Shown: positions 1 to 10,228, numbered from the stretch's first letter. The stretch is DNA of 64,000 bases from Variovorax brevis (GCF_030317105.1 NZ_JASZYG010000003.1:770790-834789), one strand, 5' to 3'. The notes: generated by a model not told the origin, from the letters alone. A program made the numbers and translations.

Positions 1-1226
1 TTGCCGTCGGGCGACGGGTCGCCGGCGACGACATTGCGCAGGTCGGCCACCAGTTCGGGTTCCGGCAGGTCGCGGCCCCAGTTGACGCCGGTCATGTGGA
101 AATCGACCTCGTTGGCGCCGGTGATCCAGTCGGCCATCACGGCCACTTCGCGGTCGACGACCAGCTTGACCGGCTTTTTCATGTTCAGAGGGCCGAGGTA
201 GCCGGGCTTGCAACCGAAGTGTTCGTCGATTTCGCCCACCGAGGCAAAGCGGAAGCCTTCCTTGAGGCCCGGCACCTTGCTGACCTTGATCTCGTTCATG
301 TCGTGGTCGCCGCGCAGCAGCAACAGCCAGACCTCGGCGCCCACGACGTTGCCCGCTGCATCGAGCTTGTCAGTCGCCAGCACGATCGACTTGACGGTGG
401 TCGCGAGTGGCACGCCGAGCAATGCGGCAACGTCTTCGCAGGTGCTCTTGCCGGGCGTCGGCGTCTTGGCGAGCGCGTTGGCGGCGCCGGGGCGCGGGCC
501 GGCAGGCGCCAGAGCCTCGGCCTTTTCCATGTTGGCGGCGTATTCGCTGTCCGGGCAATAGACGATCGCGTCTTCGCCGGTGGCGGCGATCACCTGGAAC
601 TCTTCGCTCATGTCGCCGCCGATGGCGCCGCTGTCGGCCGCCACGGCGCGATAGGTCAGGCCGAAGCGGTCGAAGATGCGGCGGTAAGCCTGTGCCATGT
701 TCTGGTAGCTCGCCTTGGCCGCCTCAAGGTCACGGTCGAAGCTGTAGGCGTCCTTCATGGTGAATTCACGGCCGCGCATCAGGCCGAAGCGCGGGCGGCG
801 CTCGTCCCGGAATTTGGTCTGGATCTGGTAGAAGTTACGCGGCAGTTGCTTGTAGCTACGAATTTCCTGCCGTGCGATGTCGGTCACGACTTCTTCGCTG
901 GTCGGCTGCACGACGTAGTCGCGGTCGTGGCGGTCCTTGATGCGCAGCAGCTCGGGGCCCATCTTGTCGAAGCGGCCGCTTTCCTGCCAGAGCTCGGCCG
1001 GCTGCACCACGGGCATGGTGAGCTCGACGGCTCCGGCGCGGTCCATTTCCTCGCGCACGATGGCTTCGACCTTGCGGATCACCCGCAGGCCCATGGGCAT
1101 ATAGGTGTAGATGCCGGCGCCAAGCTTCTTGATCATGCCCGCGCGCATCATGAGCCGGTGGCTTGCAACCTCGGCGTCCGTTGGCGCTTCTTTCAGGGTG
1201 GAAACAAAGAAACGGGAAGCTTTCAT
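1..1226 (-). CDS. proS: Prolyl-tRNA synthetase, N-terminal part (cut by window edge)
   Basis: Charges tRNA-Pro with proline in the cytoplasm (class II synthetase). The visible 408 codons begin [13 protein letters not shown] at an ATG at 1226. They include the class II motif 2 region [16 protein letters not shown] (about residues 138-153) and, further on, the inserted editing domain ([15 protein letters not shown], about residue 305). Bacterial ProRS is about 570-580 residues, so the anticodon-binding part lies beyond position 1. The gene is divergent from rppH. The frame is intact throughout the visible part. Confidence 0.95.
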   Translation of the reverse strand, partial: MKASRFFVSTLKEAPTDAEVASHRLMMRAGMIKKLGAGIYTYMPMGLRVIRKVEAIVREEMDRAGAVELTMPVVQPAELWQESGRFDKMGPELLRIKDRHDRDYVVQPTSEEVVTDIARQEIRSYKQLPRNFYQIQTKFRDERRPRFGLMRGREFTMKDAYSFDRDLEAAKASYQNMAQAYRRIFDRFGLTYRAVAADSGAIGGDMSEEFQVIAATGEDAIVYCPDSEYAANMEKAEALAPAGPRPGAANALAKTPTPGKSTCEDVAALLGVPLATTVKSIVLATDKLDAAGNVVGAEVWLLLLRGDHDMNEIKVSKVPGLKEGFRFASVGEIDEHFGCKPGYLGPLNMKKPVKLVVDREVAVMADWITGANEVDFHMTGVNWGRDLPEPELVADLRNVVAGDPSPDG

Positions 1227-1295
1227 TGATGGCGCTCAAGAAACGGGAATACAAAACGCCTCATGGCGGAGCCAGAGGGTCGGGGACTGGTCTAC

Positions 1296-1323
1296 TTGCC
1301 GAGTGCAACCCGGCATGCATAAT
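1296..1323 (+). promoter_or_regulatory. Possible sigma70 promoter of rppH
   Basis: A TTGCCG hexamer (1296-1301) lies 16 nt before CATAAT (1318-1323), about 30 nt upstream of the rppH ATG at 1353 in the proS-rppH divergent gap. The hexamers are only partial matches, so this is a suggestion. Confidence 0.35.
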
Positions 1324-1352
1324 CGACTCAGTTCAAAAATTGGGGTTCGATT

Positions 1353-2006
1353 ATGCTCGACCGAGATGGCTTCAGGCCCAACGTCGGCATCATCCTGCTC
1401 AACCAGCGCAATCAGGTATTTTGGGGCAAGCGCATCCGCACCCATTCATGGCAGTTTCCGCAGGGCGGCATCGACCGCGGCGAAAGTCCCGAACAGGCAA
1501 TGTTTCGGGAGCTCCATGAAGAAGTCGGACTCCAGCCGGAGCATGTGCGTATCGTGGCCCGCACCCGCGACTGGTTGCGCTATGAGGTGCCGGATCGGTT
1601 CATTCGCCGCGACGCGCGCGGCCATTACAAAGGACAAAAGCAGATCTGGTATCTGTTGCAGCTGACAGGTCACGACTGGGACCTGAACCTGCGCGCCACC
1701 GACCATCCCGAATTCGACGCGTGGCGTTGGCACGACTACTGGGTGCCGCTCGACGTTGTCGTGGAGTTCAAGCGGGGCGTCTACGAAATGGCGTTGACCG
1801 AACTCGCCCGCTACCTGCCCCGGCAGGATTTCCGAAACCGTTTCCTGCGCAGCAACGTGCGTGGCCGCGAGTTCGATCGTCACCCCTCCGGCGGTGGACA
1901 CGATTCGGCTTACGACCTGCCGCCTGGTGCATCTTTCGATCCCGATCCCAATGTCAGTCCACAAGACGGCGCGCCTGCGTCAAGCCACTTTCACGCGCCG
2001 CGCTAG
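1353..2006 (+). CDS. rppH: RNA pyrophosphohydrolase (Nudix)
   Basis: Removes pyrophosphate from 5'-triphosphate mRNA ends, opening transcripts to 5'-end-dependent decay. The 217-residue protein carries a complete Nudix box at residues 38-60 (GG..RGES....[10 protein letters not shown]), and starts [17 protein letters not shown] as in RppH/NudH orthologues. The proS-rppH divergent arrangement is common in betaproteobacteria. The last ~40 residues are low-complexity and Pro/Ser/His-rich, beyond the catalytic core. Its 3' end overlaps the start of the next gene by about 56 nt. Confidence 0.93.
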   Translation: MLDRDGFRPNVGIILLNQRNQVFWGKRIRTHSWQFPQGGIDRGESPEQAMFRELHEEVGLQPEHVRIVARTRDWLRYEVPDRFIRRDARGHYKGQKQIWYLLQLTGHDWDLNLRATDHPEFDAWRWHDYWVPLDVVVEFKRGVYEMALTELARYLPRQDFRNRFLRSNVRGREFDRHPSGGGHDSAYDLPPGASFDPDPNVSPQDGAPASSHFHAPR

Positions 2007-2505
2007 TTGCGCACTTGCCCTTCTCTTGCCGGTGGTGTTCGGGCTGGCAGCGCCGATTGCGGCCCATGCCCAGTTGCTGTTCCAGGACCTGGACTGGAAG
2101 GAGTCGGATGTGCCGCCGCCTCCGGCATTCGATCCGAAGCGGATGGTCGAAATCGACATGTCCCGACGGATGGAGCTGAAGTACGGCGTTGACCCGGCGA
2201 CCATCGTCATCACCAAGGATGGTGTGGTGCGCTACGTCGTGATGGCGAGCCGGTCCGGCGAGGGCGGCGCCTTCAACGCGTTCTACGAGGGCTTGCGCTG
2301 CGCCACCGGCGAAGCCAAGACCTACGCGCGCTACAGCGGCGGAGAATGGCACATGGCAGACAAGCCGGAGTGGCAGCGTCTGAACGCCATGGGTTCCCGC
2401 CACACGCTGGCCCTGGCGCGGCAAGGCATTTGCTCCAGCGCAGCACCGCGCCAGTCGGTACAGGAAATGGTGCAGTCGCTCAGGAATCCGACCCCGTCGA
2501 ACTGA
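1951..2505 (+). CDS. CNP1-like exported protein
   Basis: Small exported protein resembling the CNP1-like family, first noted in Neisseria and widespread in betaproteobacteria; function unknown. I chose the ATG at 1951 because it gives a clean signal peptide: basic [11 protein letters not shown], a hydrophobic [15 protein letters not shown], then AHA before QLLFQ. The mature part has the family-like pattern W-(K/R)-E near its N-terminus and conserved [19 protein letters not shown]. An upstream in-frame start at 1861 would bury the signal peptide. The gene overlaps the rppH 3' end and is probably translated from the same transcript. Confidence 0.75.
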   Translation: MSVHKTARLRQATFTRRASCALALLLPVVFGLAAPIAAHAQLLFQDLDWKESDVPPPPAFDPKRMVEIDMSRRMELKYGVDPATIVITKDGVVRYVVMASRSGEGGAFNAFYEGLRCATGEAKTYARYSGGEWHMADKPEWQRLNAMGSRHTLALARQGICSSAAPRQSVQEMVQSLRNPTPSN

Positions 2506-2522
2506 GCGTAGTCCGCGGCGAA

Positions 2523-3665
2523 TCAGGCCGCGCTCATCACGATCATGTTGTCGCGATGAACCATCTCTGGCTCCGCGACGTAGCCGAGAAGGCGTTCGAT
2601 CTCGCCTGAAAGCCGGCGGCAAAGCAGCCGCGCCTCGGCGCTGGAATAGTTGGCCAGCCCGCGGGCCAGTTCCGCACCTTGCGGGTCGCGAATGGCGATC
2701 ACGTCGCCACGCGAGAACTCGCCCTCGACAGCCGTCATGCCGATGGGCAGCAAGCTCTTGCCTTCGGCGCGCACCTTGGCAGCGGCGCCGGCATCCACCG
2801 TCACCGCCCCACGCATCTGCAGGTGATCGGCCATCCAGCGCTTGCGCGCCTGGTGCTTGGCGGTCTGGGCGAGCAACAGGGTCCCGATGGACTCGCCTTG
2901 TGCCAGGCGCAACAGCGCATCGCGTTCACGCCCCCACGCAATGACGGTGGAGGCACCCGAGGCCGCCGCGCGCTTGGCGGCAAGAATCTTGGTGATCATC
3001 CCGCCCCGCCCGATGCTGGAGCCCGCGCCACCCGCCATCGCTTCGAGCGCCGGGTCGCCGGCCTTGGCCTCATGCACGAATTGCGCGCTCGTGTCCTTGC
3101 GGGGGTCGGCCGTGTAGAGGCCCTTCTGGTCCGTCAGGATCACCAGCGCATCGGCCTCGACCAGGTTGGCAACCAGGGCCCCCAAGGTGTCGTTGTCGCC
3201 AAACTTGATTTCGTCGTTGACGACAGTGTCGTTCTCGTTGATCACGGGCACCACGCCCAGACGCAACAGCGTGACCAGCGTGGAACGGGCGTTGAGGTAG
3301 CGCTCGCGGTCGGCCAGGTCGGCGTGGGTCAGCAGCACCTGCGCACTGCCCAGGCCGTTTTCGCGCATCTTGGACTCGTACATCTGCGCGAGCCCCATCT
3401 GGCCGACGGCGGCTGCCGCCTGCAATTCATGGATTTCATGCGGGCGCGTGGTCCAGCCGAGGCGCTTCATGCCTTCGGCGATGGCACCGCTGGACACCAT
3501 GACGACTTCGCGCCCGTCCTTGACCAGCGCGGCGAGCTGTCGGCACCATTCGCCGATGGCGCCTTCGTCCAGTCCGCGCCCCTCGTTGGTGACCAGGCTG
3601 GAGCCCACCTTCACAACGATGCGACGGGCGTCGCGCAACACGGGGGAACCAGTCTTTGCAGTCAT
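2523..3665 (-). CDS. proB: Glutamate 5-kinase
   Basis: First step of proline synthesis: ATP-dependent phosphorylation of glutamate to gamma-glutamyl phosphate. The 380-residue protein has an amino-acid-kinase domain ([13 protein letters not shown] near residue 17, [29 protein letters not shown]) and a C-terminal PUA domain (about residues 285-370, [20 protein letters not shown]). Length fits the ProB family with PUA. It lies just downstream of obgE on the same strand (72-nt gap), the usual rplU-rpmA-obgE-proB order of betaproteobacteria. Confidence 0.95.
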   Translation of the reverse strand: MTAKTGSPVLRDARRIVVKVGSSLVTNEGRGLDEGAIGEWCRQLAALVKDGREVVMVSSGAIAEGMKRLGWTTRPHEIHELQAAAAVGQMGLAQMYESKMRENGLGSAQVLLTHADLADRERYLNARSTLVTLLRLGVVPVINENDTVVNDEIKFGDNDTLGALVANLVEADALVILTDQKGLYTADPRKDTSAQFVHEAKAGDPALEAMAGGAGSSIGRGGMITKILAAKRAAASGASTVIAWGRERDALLRLAQGESIGTLLLAQTAKHQARKRWMADHLQMRGAVTVDAGAAAKVRAEGKSLLPIGMTAVEGEFSRGDVIAIRDPQGAELARGLANYSSAEARLLCRRLSGEIERLLGYVAEPEMVHRDNMIVMSAA

Positions 3666-3737
3666 GTCGAACAGGCGGGGTCGGAAGTGGGTCGGAAACT
3701 GTCTGCGCGACAGAAGCGGATCTGCAGCAAGGCTGGA

Positions 3738-4805
<1,068 letters not shown>

Positions 4806-4823
4806 CTATCCAGTGTACAAATG

Positions 4824-4848
4824 AAAAAGCCCCGACGAGCGGGGCTTC
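4824..4848 (-). terminator. Intrinsic terminator after rpmA
   Basis: On the minus strand AAGCCCCG, a 5-nt loop and CGGGGCTT are followed by a T run. This is a classic rho-independent terminator between rpmA and obgE. It could cap the ribosomal-protein transcript while letting a fraction read into obgE-proB. Confidence 0.8.
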
Positions 4849-4871
4849 GAACAGGATCGAAGTGACTCAGC

Positions 4872-5129
4872 TTACGCCGGGGTCACGTTGACCGTGTGCT
4901 TGTTCAGGGCACCCTTGGTGCCGAACGACACGTGGCCATCGACCAGCGCGAACAAGGTGTGGTCCTTGCCCAGGCCGACATTGGTGCCGGGGTGGAACTG
5001 CGTGCCGCGCTGGCGAACGATGATCGAGCCTGCGCTGATCAGTTCACCGCCAAAGCGCTTGACGCCGAGCATCTTGGGCTTGGAATCGCGCCCGTTTCGC
5101 GTTGAGCCGCCGCCTTTTTTCTGTGCCAT
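4872..5129 (-). CDS. rpmA: 50S ribosomal protein L27
   Basis: Component of the large subunit near the peptidyl-transferase centre. The 85-residue product begins [16 protein letters not shown] and contains [18 protein letters not shown], typical of L27. It lies 11 nt downstream of rplU in the standard rplU-rpmA order. Confidence 0.97.
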   Translation of the reverse strand: MAQKKGGGSTRNGRDSKPKMLGVKRFGGELISAGSIIVRQRGTQFHPGTNVGLGKDHTLFALVDGHVSFGTKGALNKHTVNVTPA

Positions 5130-5140
5130 TTCCGAGCTCC

Positions 5141-5452
5141 TTAACCGGCGATCGCGCCGATTTGCAGCTCAGTGAACTGCTGGCGATGGCCTTGACGTTT
5201 TTGATAGTGCTTGCGACGACGCATCTTGAAGATGTGAACCTTGTCGTGCTTGCCGTGCGACAGCACAGTGGCTGTCACAGTTGCGCCGGACACCAGGGGT
5301 GCGCCGATCTTGATGTCCGAGCCGTTGCCGACTGCAAGAACCTGATCGATCACGATTTCCTGGCCTACGTCCGCAGCAATCTGTTCTACTTTAATTTTTT
5401 CGCCGGAAGCAACGCGATACTGCTTGCCACCGGTTTTTATGACCGCGTACAT
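5141..5452 (-). CDS. rplU: 50S ribosomal protein L21
   Basis: Large-subunit ribosomal protein of 103 residues, starting [20 protein letters not shown] at the ATG at 5452 (family length about 103). A longer in-frame reading to 5533 adds residues unlike L21 and would start upstream of the predicted transcription start. First gene of rplU-rpmA-obgE-proB. A promoter word lies at 5497-5512, giving a leader of about 45 nt. Confidence 0.97.
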   Translation of the reverse strand: MYAVIKTGGKQYRVASGEKIKVEQIAADVGQEIVIDQVLAVGNGSDIKIGAPLVSGATVTATVLSHGKHDKVHIFKMRRRKHYQKRQGHRQQFTELQIGAIAG

Positions 5453-5496
5453 TGAATGACCTTTTGAGGGTTGGCTCCACGGACGGATTTCCGCAG

Positions 5497-5512
5497 AGCC
5501 CAATATTCTAGC
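5497..5512 (-). promoter_or_regulatory. Promoter box of rplU operon (GCTANAAT-N4-GGCT)
   Basis: The minus strand reads GCTAGAATATTGGGCT: a -10-like TAGAAT followed four bases later by GGCT. One of seven near-identical boxes in the window. Predicted transcription start near 5498, about 45 nt before the rplU ATG. No strong -35 is visible. Confidence 0.7.
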
Positions 5513-5585
5513 ACGGTTTGCATTCGCTAACATACCCCCGCCCGACTTCGCCAGACCGCATGGCGAAAGGGTGGACAGGCCGCTC

Positions 5586-5601
5586 CCTATAATCGCGGGC
5601 T
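5586..5601 (+). promoter_or_regulatory. Promoter box of ispB (NCTATAAT-N4-GGCT)
   Basis: CCTATAATCGCGGGCT contains a perfect TATAAT (5588-5593) plus the GGCT word shared with other promoters in the window; only the first base differs. Divergent from the rplU box. It predicts transcription starting near 5600, which argues against the upstream TTG at 5602 as the ispB start. Confidence 0.7.
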
Positions 5602-5661
5602 TTGGCGGGCGTTGTCCGCACCTTCAACGTCCCCCTTTCTGGCGCCGGCCCTCCTCCTGTT

Positions 5662-6648
5662 TTGTCAGTTTCTGCTGCCACCACCACCACTTCCGTGCTC
5701 GGCCTGATCGCCGATGACATGGTCGAGGTCGACCGAGTCATCTCGGCCCGCCTGGACACCGGCGTTCCGCTGGTGAGCGAAGTCGCCCGCTACATCATCT
5801 CGGCGGGCGGCAAGCGGCTGCGCCCTGCCTTGCTGCTGCTGATGAGCGGCGCACTCGAATACGCTGGCACCCAGCACTACAACCTGGCGGCGGTGATCGA
5901 ATTCATTCACACCGCCACGCTGTTGCACGACGACGTGGTCGACGAATCCACGCTGCGGCGCGGGCGTCCTACCGCCAATGAATCGTTCGGCAATCCGGCC
6001 AGCGTGCTGGTGGGCGATTTTCTTTATTCGCGCGCCTTCCAGATGATGCTGGACGCCAACGACATGCGCGTCATGCAAATCCTCGCGGAGGCGACCAACG
6101 TCATCGCCGAAGGCGAAGTGCTGCAACTCATGAACATGCACGACGCCACGCTGGACGAAGCTGCCTACCTGCGCGTCATTCGCTCCAAGACGGCCAAGCT
6201 GTTCGAGGCGAGCACGCGTCTTGCCGCCGTGCTGGCCAAGGCACCGCCGCACATCGAGGAAGCCTGCGCCACCTATGGCCAGGCACTGGGCACCGCGTTC
6301 CAGGTGATCGACGACGTGCTCGACTACGCCGGCGATGCCAACGAGACCGGCAAGAACCTTGGCGACGATTTGCGCGAAGGCAAGACGACGCTGCCACTCA
6401 TCCTGGCCATGCAACGCGGCACGCCGGACGAGCGCGCACTCATTCGCGCGGCCATCGAAGCAGGCGACACCGCGCAGCTGTCGCACATCGTCGCGATCGT
6501 GCGACAAACCGGGGCGCTCGATGCAACCCGCGCAGCGGCTGCGGCAGAGGCACAACGTGCAATCGATGCATTGCACGACCTTCCGCAGAATTCCCACGCT
6601 AAAGGTTTGCTACAATTAGCGGCTCAGCTAGTTGAGCGCCGCGCCTGA
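5662..6648 (+). CDS. ispB: Octaprenyl (polyprenyl) diphosphate synthase
   Basis: Condenses isopentenyl units onto farnesyl diphosphate to make the side chain of ubiquinone. Both Asp-rich motifs are present: LLHDDVVDESTLRRGR and FQVIDDVLDYAGD. GGKRLRPALLLL is the substrate-binding region. The frame opens at a TTG at 5602, but that codon lies only about two bases after the predicted transcription start. I therefore prefer the TTG at 5662, which gives 328 residues (E. coli IspB has 323). An ATG at 5719 is a further alternative. Divergent from rplU, the usual neighbour. Confidence 0.92.
   Translation: MSVSAATTTTSVLGLIADDMVEVDRVISARLDTGVPLVSEVARYIISAGGKRLRPALLLLMSGALEYAGTQHYNLAAVIEFIHTATLLHDDVVDESTLRRGRPTANESFGNPASVLVGDFLYSRAFQMMLDANDMRVMQILAEATNVIAEGEVLQLMNMHDATLDEAAYLRVIRSKTAKLFEASTRLAAVLAKAPPHIEEACATYGQALGTAFQVIDDVLDYAGDANETGKNLGDDLREGKTTLPLILAMQRGTPDERALIRAAIEAGDTAQLSHIVAIVRQTGALDATRAAAAAEAQRAIDALHDLPQNSHAKGLLQLAAQLVERRA
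6609..6624 (+). promoter_or_regulatory. Promoter box of tRNA-Pro (GCTANAAT-N4-GGCT)
   Basis: GCTACAATTAGCGGCT lies inside the 3' end of ispB and carries a TACAAT -10. Predicted start near 6623, about 64 nt before the mature tRNA. Same word as upstream of rplU, rplS, rpsP and rpsT. Confidence 0.65.
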
Positions 6649-6686
6649 GTTTTCACACAAGGGTTGCGTCTCTTTTCACTGCACTT

Positions 6687-6763
6687 CGGGGTGTAGCTTA
6701 GCCTGGTAGAGCGCTACGTTCGGGACGTAGAGGCCGGAGGTTCGAATCCTCTCACCCCGACCA
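6687..6763 (+). tRNA. tRNA-Pro (anticodon CGG)
   Basis: A complete 77-nt cloverleaf. The acceptor stem CGGGGTG pairs with CACCCCG, the discriminator is A, and CCA is encoded at 6761-6763. The anticodon stem CTACG/CGTAG encloses the loop TTCGGGA, giving anticodon CGG, which reads CCG. The T arm contains GGTTCGAATCC. The C1-G72 pair is the proline identity feature of bacterial tRNA-Pro. Confidence 0.97.
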
Positions 6764-7020
6764 ATTTCCTTTTGCCAAGTCCGCTCGCGACTTGGTGTCT
6801 CCCACAGCAAATTTGTCCGTCGCCGCCCAGGCGATGACAACGACTTTGCTGCTGCGCATCGGGCGCGACATGCGTCCATCTCCCTTGGCACTCGCAACGG
6901 CCCTGTGCATCCGCTCAGCGTTTTCCCTTGACTGTCACAACAGCGTGTTTTGCAAGCTGCTTAAGCGCTTAGATTCGGCGGACCGCGCACACCCGGATGC
7001 GCGACGGGAGAAAAAAAGTA
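6764..7020. other. Non-coding gap between tRNA-Pro and hydrolase
   Basis: 257 nt without a convincing gene. A perfect 7-bp inverted repeat, CCAAGTC (6775-6781) and GACTTGG (6789-6795), lies 12 nt after the tRNA. It has no T tract, so it is at most a weak terminator or processing hairpin. A TTGACT hexamer in the later part could be a -35 for the hydrolase, but no good -10 follows. A good ribosome-binding site GGGAG precedes the ATG at 7021. Confidence 0.45.
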
Positions 7021-7944
7021 ATGACGGCATCCATGCCATTGCCCAAGGAGTCGTTGGCGTACGCCAATGGCATCGAACTGGCCTATCAGGACATCGGGCG
7101 GCGCACAGCCCCGGTGGTCCTGCTCATCATGGGACTGGGCAGCCCCATGATCGTTTGGGACGACGAGTTCTGCCTTTCGCTCGCTGCGCGAGGGCTGCGC
7201 GTGATTCGCTTCGACAACCGCGACTGCGGCCGCTCGACGAGCATGGATGCAGGCGGCGTTCCTGACATCGCGCGCATGCTGTCCGCCAATGCATGCGGCC
7301 TGCCGGTGACGGCGCCCTATCGCATTGCCGACATGGCGGACGACGCGACAGGACTGCTCGATGCGCTCAGCATCGAAAGCGCCCACGTTGTCGGCGCATC
7401 GATGGGCGGGATGATCGCGCAGGAGATGGCACTGCGCCATCCCGCGCGCGTGCGCACCTTGACGTCGATCATGTCGTCCACCGGCAATCCCGAATTGCCG
7501 CCCGGCCGTCCGCAGGCCATGGGCGTCCTGATGATGCCGACGCCGCGCGACTGGCCCGCCTACCTCGCCCGGCATCTGAAGATCTGGTCCGTGCTGTGCG
7601 GCGACACATATCCCCTCGACACGCCTCGCGCCGAAGACATGGCCAGGCGCCTTTTCGAGCGGGGCCCCAACGCCGCAGGAACGGCACGCCAGCTGGCCGC
7701 CATCATCGCCTCGGGCAACCGCAAGCCAGCGCTGGCGCACGTACGCGTACCCGCACTGGTGCTTCACGGCAGGGACGATCCCCTTGTCCTTCTCGAGGCC
7801 GGCATCGATACGGCTGACGCGATCCCCGGTGCCAAGCTGCGCGTCTTCGATGGCATGGGCCACGCGTTGCCGATGGCGATGTGGCCGGACATCGTCGAAT
7901 CGATTGCCGAACACATTGCCTCGCGGGACGCATCCCCCGCCTGA
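7021..7944 (+). CDS. Alpha/beta hydrolase
   Basis: Serine hydrolase of the alpha/beta fold, 307 residues, probably cytoplasmic (no signal peptide). The nucleophile elbow is GASMGG (Ser127), the acid is in LHGRDDPLV (near residue 252) and the catalytic His is in DGMGHALP (His281). RFDNRDCGRS is the typical loop after strand beta4. The order fits the esterase/epoxide-hydrolase-like group, but substrate cannot be read from sequence. Start at 7021 chosen for its GGGAG site; an in-frame start at 6997 has none. Confidence 0.85.
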   Translation: MTASMPLPKESLAYANGIELAYQDIGRRTAPVVLLIMGLGSPMIVWDDEFCLSLAARGLRVIRFDNRDCGRSTSMDAGGVPDIARMLSANACGLPVTAPYRIADMADDATGLLDALSIESAHVVGASMGGMIAQEMALRHPARVRTLTSIMSSTGNPELPPGRPQAMGVLMMPTPRDWPAYLARHLKIWSVLCGDTYPLDTPRAEDMARRLFERGPNAAGTARQLAAIIASGNRKPALAHVRVPALVLHGRDDPLVLLEAGIDTADAIPGAKLRVFDGMGHALPMAMWPDIVESIAEHIASRDASPA

Positions 7945-7971
7945 TCTCCCGGGGAGGACGGGTGGCAAGGT

Positions 7972-8172
7972 CTCGAAGAATGCTTTCAAAAGGATGATTC
8001 GCCGACAGGCCAGCTTCAGCAAACCCGCATCTTCGAGTTTGCGCAGCGCCATGTGCACGCGTTGACGCGAGGCACCGACGGCCGCGGCCAGATCGACGTG
8101 GGCAATGTCGAGCATCGCCGTCTTGCCGCCGGCGTCGAACTGACCGTAGAGACTGCCGCAAGCAAGACGCAA
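7972..8172 (-). pseudogene. Remnant of a Crp/Fnr-type regulator (C-terminal HTH only)
   Basis: The minus strand here reads an intact helix-turn-helix typical of Crp/Fnr regulators: VDLAAAVGASRQRVHMALRKLEDAGLLKLACRRI, shown here in two parts as VDLAAAVGASRQRVHMAL and RKLEDAGLLKLACRRI. The cyclic-nucleotide/sensor domain that should precede it is absent: the sequence upstream is the rhlE terminator, and no ATG opens the fragment. Downstream the frame runs on, without a stop, as antisense of the hydrolase. I read it as a 5'-truncated relic left by a deletion or rearrangement at the rhlE 3' end. Confidence 0.6.
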
Positions 8173-8203
8173 AAAAACCCGCCTCCTTGCGGACGGCGGG
8201 TTT
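8171..8203 (-). terminator. Intrinsic terminator of rhlE-type helicase
   Basis: On the minus strand AAACCCGCC, a short loop arm and GGCGGGTTTTTTT form a strong hairpin with a T tract, 20 nt after the helicase stop codon. Its T tract abuts the Crp/Fnr remnant. Confidence 0.85.
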
Positions 8204-8222
8204 GCCTTATGCCTGTGTTCGA

Positions 8223-10043
8223 TCAGCGGCTGGGCTTGAACGCGCGCTTCTGGGCGTCGCGCGGCACGAAGGCACGACCGCCACCGCCGGCGTTGCCGCG
8301 GTTGTTGTCGCCCCAGCCCGGCTTGCGACCGTAGCCGCCGCCTTCTTCGCGCGGTGCGCCACGGCCAGCGCCGTTGTCGAAGCTGCGTGCCGGACGGTCG
8401 CCGAAGCTGCGCGCCGGACGGTCACCAAAACCGCCGCCACCGCCGCCGAAGTTGCCACCGGCATTGCCGCCGCCGAAGCCGCCGCCCTGATGGCCACCCT
8501 GATGACCACCTTGGTGTCCACCAAAGCCGCCGCCATTGCCGAAGCGCTGGCCACCGCCACCGAACTTGCGGTCACGCGACTGGTAGTCACGGCCCTCGCG
8601 GCCACGGCCACCGCCGAAGTCGCCTTGCGGACGGCCGCCTTGCGGGAAGCGCTGTTGCGGCTCCATGCCCGGAATGGTTTCGGCCTTGAATTGCTGACGG
8701 CTGTAGCTCTCGATGTCGAAGATCTTGCGACGGTCGCGGATCTCGGCAAAGGTCACGGCGAGGCCGTCGCGGCCAGCACGGCCGGTGCGGCCGATGCGGT
8801 GCGTGTAGTCCTCTGCCTTCATCGGCAGGCCGTAGTTGAACACGTGCGTGATCGTCGGCACGTCGATGCCGCGGGCGGCAACGTCGGTCGCCACCAGGAT
8901 CTGCACCTGGCCTTGGCGCAGCGCCATCAGGCGGCGATTGCGCAGGCCCTGGCTCAGGGCGCCGTGCAGTGCGACGGCGCTGAAGCCGTCTTGCTGCAGG
9001 TCGTTGGCCAACCCGTCGCATTCGACTTGCGTGCTGGCGAAGACGATGGCCTGGTTGATCGTGGTGTCGCGCAGCCAGTGGTCGAGCAGCTTGCGCTTGT
9101 GCTGTTGGTTGTCAGCCCAGAACAGGACTTGCTTGATGTTCGCGTGCTTTTCCTGCGGCGAATCGATCTGCAGCTTTTGCGGCTCGCGCATCACGCGGGC
9201 AGCCAGTTGCTGGATGCGCGGCGCGAAGGTGGCGCTGAACATCATCGTCTGCTTGCGGGCGATGGTGAGCTGGTTGATTTCGGCGAGGTCGTCCGCAAAG
9301 CCCAGGTCGAGCATGCGGTCGGCTTCGTCGACGACCAGGAATTGAACCTGGTCGAGCTTGATTTGCATCGAGCGTTGCAGGTCCAGCAGGCGGCCCGGCG
9401 TGGCCACCACGAGGTTCGCGTTCTGCAGGCGTGCAATTTGCAGCTGGTAGGGCATGCCGCCAACCACGCTGGCAATGCGCAGGCCGCGGCAATGCGTCAC
9501 GAGACCGATGGCGTCGTGCGCCACTTGCTGGGCCAGTTCGCGCGTCGGGCACAGGATCAGGGCGCCGGGCGTGGCGGCCTTGAAGTGGCGTGCGTTGGTC
9601 GGGTCCTTGCGCTTGGCCTTCTTGGGCAGCGGTTCGCCGCGTGCTTCGGCTTCGGCAGCCAGGCGGGCGAATTCGGCCTTGGCGGCTTCTTCGGCTTCGG
9701 CTTGCTGGCGGATCAGCGTGTGCAGCACGGGCAGCAGGAAGGCTGCGGTCTTGCCGCTGCCGGTCTGGCTGGAAACCATCAGGTCGACCAACTTGGCGCC
9801 ATCGGTGCCCATGGCCAGGGGAATGGCCTTGTCCTGGACAGCGGTCGGCTGGTCAAAACCGAGGTCTTGTACGGCGGCGACCAACTCGGGCGCCAGGCCC
9901 AGGCGGATGAAGCCGTTGGGCAGCTTGGGCTGCGGTGCTGCCTCGAGCGCCTCGAGGATGGGCGCGTCGTTGCCGATGACGGCGGAAAATTCGGAAGATT
10001 GCGCGGGCGCGAAGTCGCCCTGCGCTTCAAAAGCGTCGGTCAT
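8223..10043 (-). CDS. rhlE: DEAD-box ATP-dependent RNA helicase, RhlE type
   Basis: Unwinds RNA duplexes in ribosome assembly and RNA decay, often at low temperature. Start at 10043 (MTDAFEAQ), 606 residues. Motifs: Q-motif region, Walker A SSQTGSGKT (91-99), CPTRELAQQV, VVDEADRML (near 236), MFSATF, and HRIGRTGRAG (near 413). Two oddities stand out: a charged Ala/Glu/Lys-rich insertion of about 45 residues just after motif I, and a Gly/Arg/Asn-rich tail of about 150 residues with GGHQ repeats, typical of low-complexity RNA-binding tails. A 187-nt leader with a hairpin precedes it. Confidence 0.9.
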   Translation of the reverse strand: MTDAFEAQGDFAPAQSSEFSAVIGNDAPILEALEAAPQPKLPNGFIRLGLAPELVAAVQDLGFDQPTAVQDKAIPLAMGTDGAKLVDLMVSSQTGSGKTAAFLLPVLHTLIRQQAEAEEAAKAEFARLAAEAEARGEPLPKKAKRKDPTNARHFKAATPGALILCPTRELAQQVAHDAIGLVTHCRGLRIASVVGGMPYQLQIARLQNANLVVATPGRLLDLQRSMQIKLDQVQFLVVDEADRMLDLGFADDLAEINQLTIARKQTMMFSATFAPRIQQLAARVMREPQKLQIDSPQEKHANIKQVLFWADNQQHKRKLLDHWLRDTTINQAIVFASTQVECDGLANDLQQDGFSAVALHGALSQGLRNRRLMALRQGQVQILVATDVAARGIDVPTITHVFNYGLPMKAEDYTHRIGRTGRAGRDGLAVTFAEIRDRRKIFDIESYSRQQFKAETIPGMEPQQRFPQGGRPQGDFGGGRGREGRDYQSRDRKFGGGGQRFGNGGGFGGHQGGHQGGHQGGGFGGGNAGGNFGGGGGGFGDRPARSFGDRPARSFDNGAGRGAPREEGGGYGRKPGWGDNNRGNAGGGGRAFVPRDAQKRAFKPSR

Positions 10044-10087
10044 GAATAACTCTCTGACACGCAAGCAGAGACCGTGGGTCAATGCCG

Positions 10088-10120
10088 CGTTGGATGGTCA
10101 AAAACATCAACCATCCAACG
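10088..10120 (-). promoter_or_regulatory. Perfect 11-bp hairpin in the rhlE leader
   Basis: CGTTGGATGGT (10088-10098) and ACCATCCAACG (10110-10120) are perfect inverted arms around an 11-nt loop, 45-77 nt upstream of the helicase ATG. There is no T tract on either strand, so it is more likely a leader structure or operator than a terminator. Confidence 0.5.
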
Positions 10121-10228
10121 ACATCCAGCCTGGCTGTTGCCAAGGCTGCGGCCCATTCAGAGGGGCACGCTGTGCAAGATAGGGAGATGCAAGAAAACGC
10201 TGCCTGCCTTCAAGGCACCCGGTAGCGA

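Noticed and set aside
5602..5661. Upstream TTG (5602) as the ispB start.
   Set aside because: It lies about two bases after the predicted transcription start and adds 20 residues beyond the usual family length.
6676..6897. Minus-strand ORF encoding GERIRTSGLYVPNVALYQAKL.
   Set aside because: It is the known artefact of translating the complement of tRNA-Pro.
6961..7971. Continuation of the Crp/Fnr-like frame for another 330 codons on the minus strand.
   Set aside because: Antisense to the alpha/beta hydrolase; similarity to regulators stops after about 67 codons.
8187..10049. 620-codon plus-strand frame rich in Ala and Val.
   Set aside because: Antisense to the RNA helicase with all its motifs; high-GC shadow.
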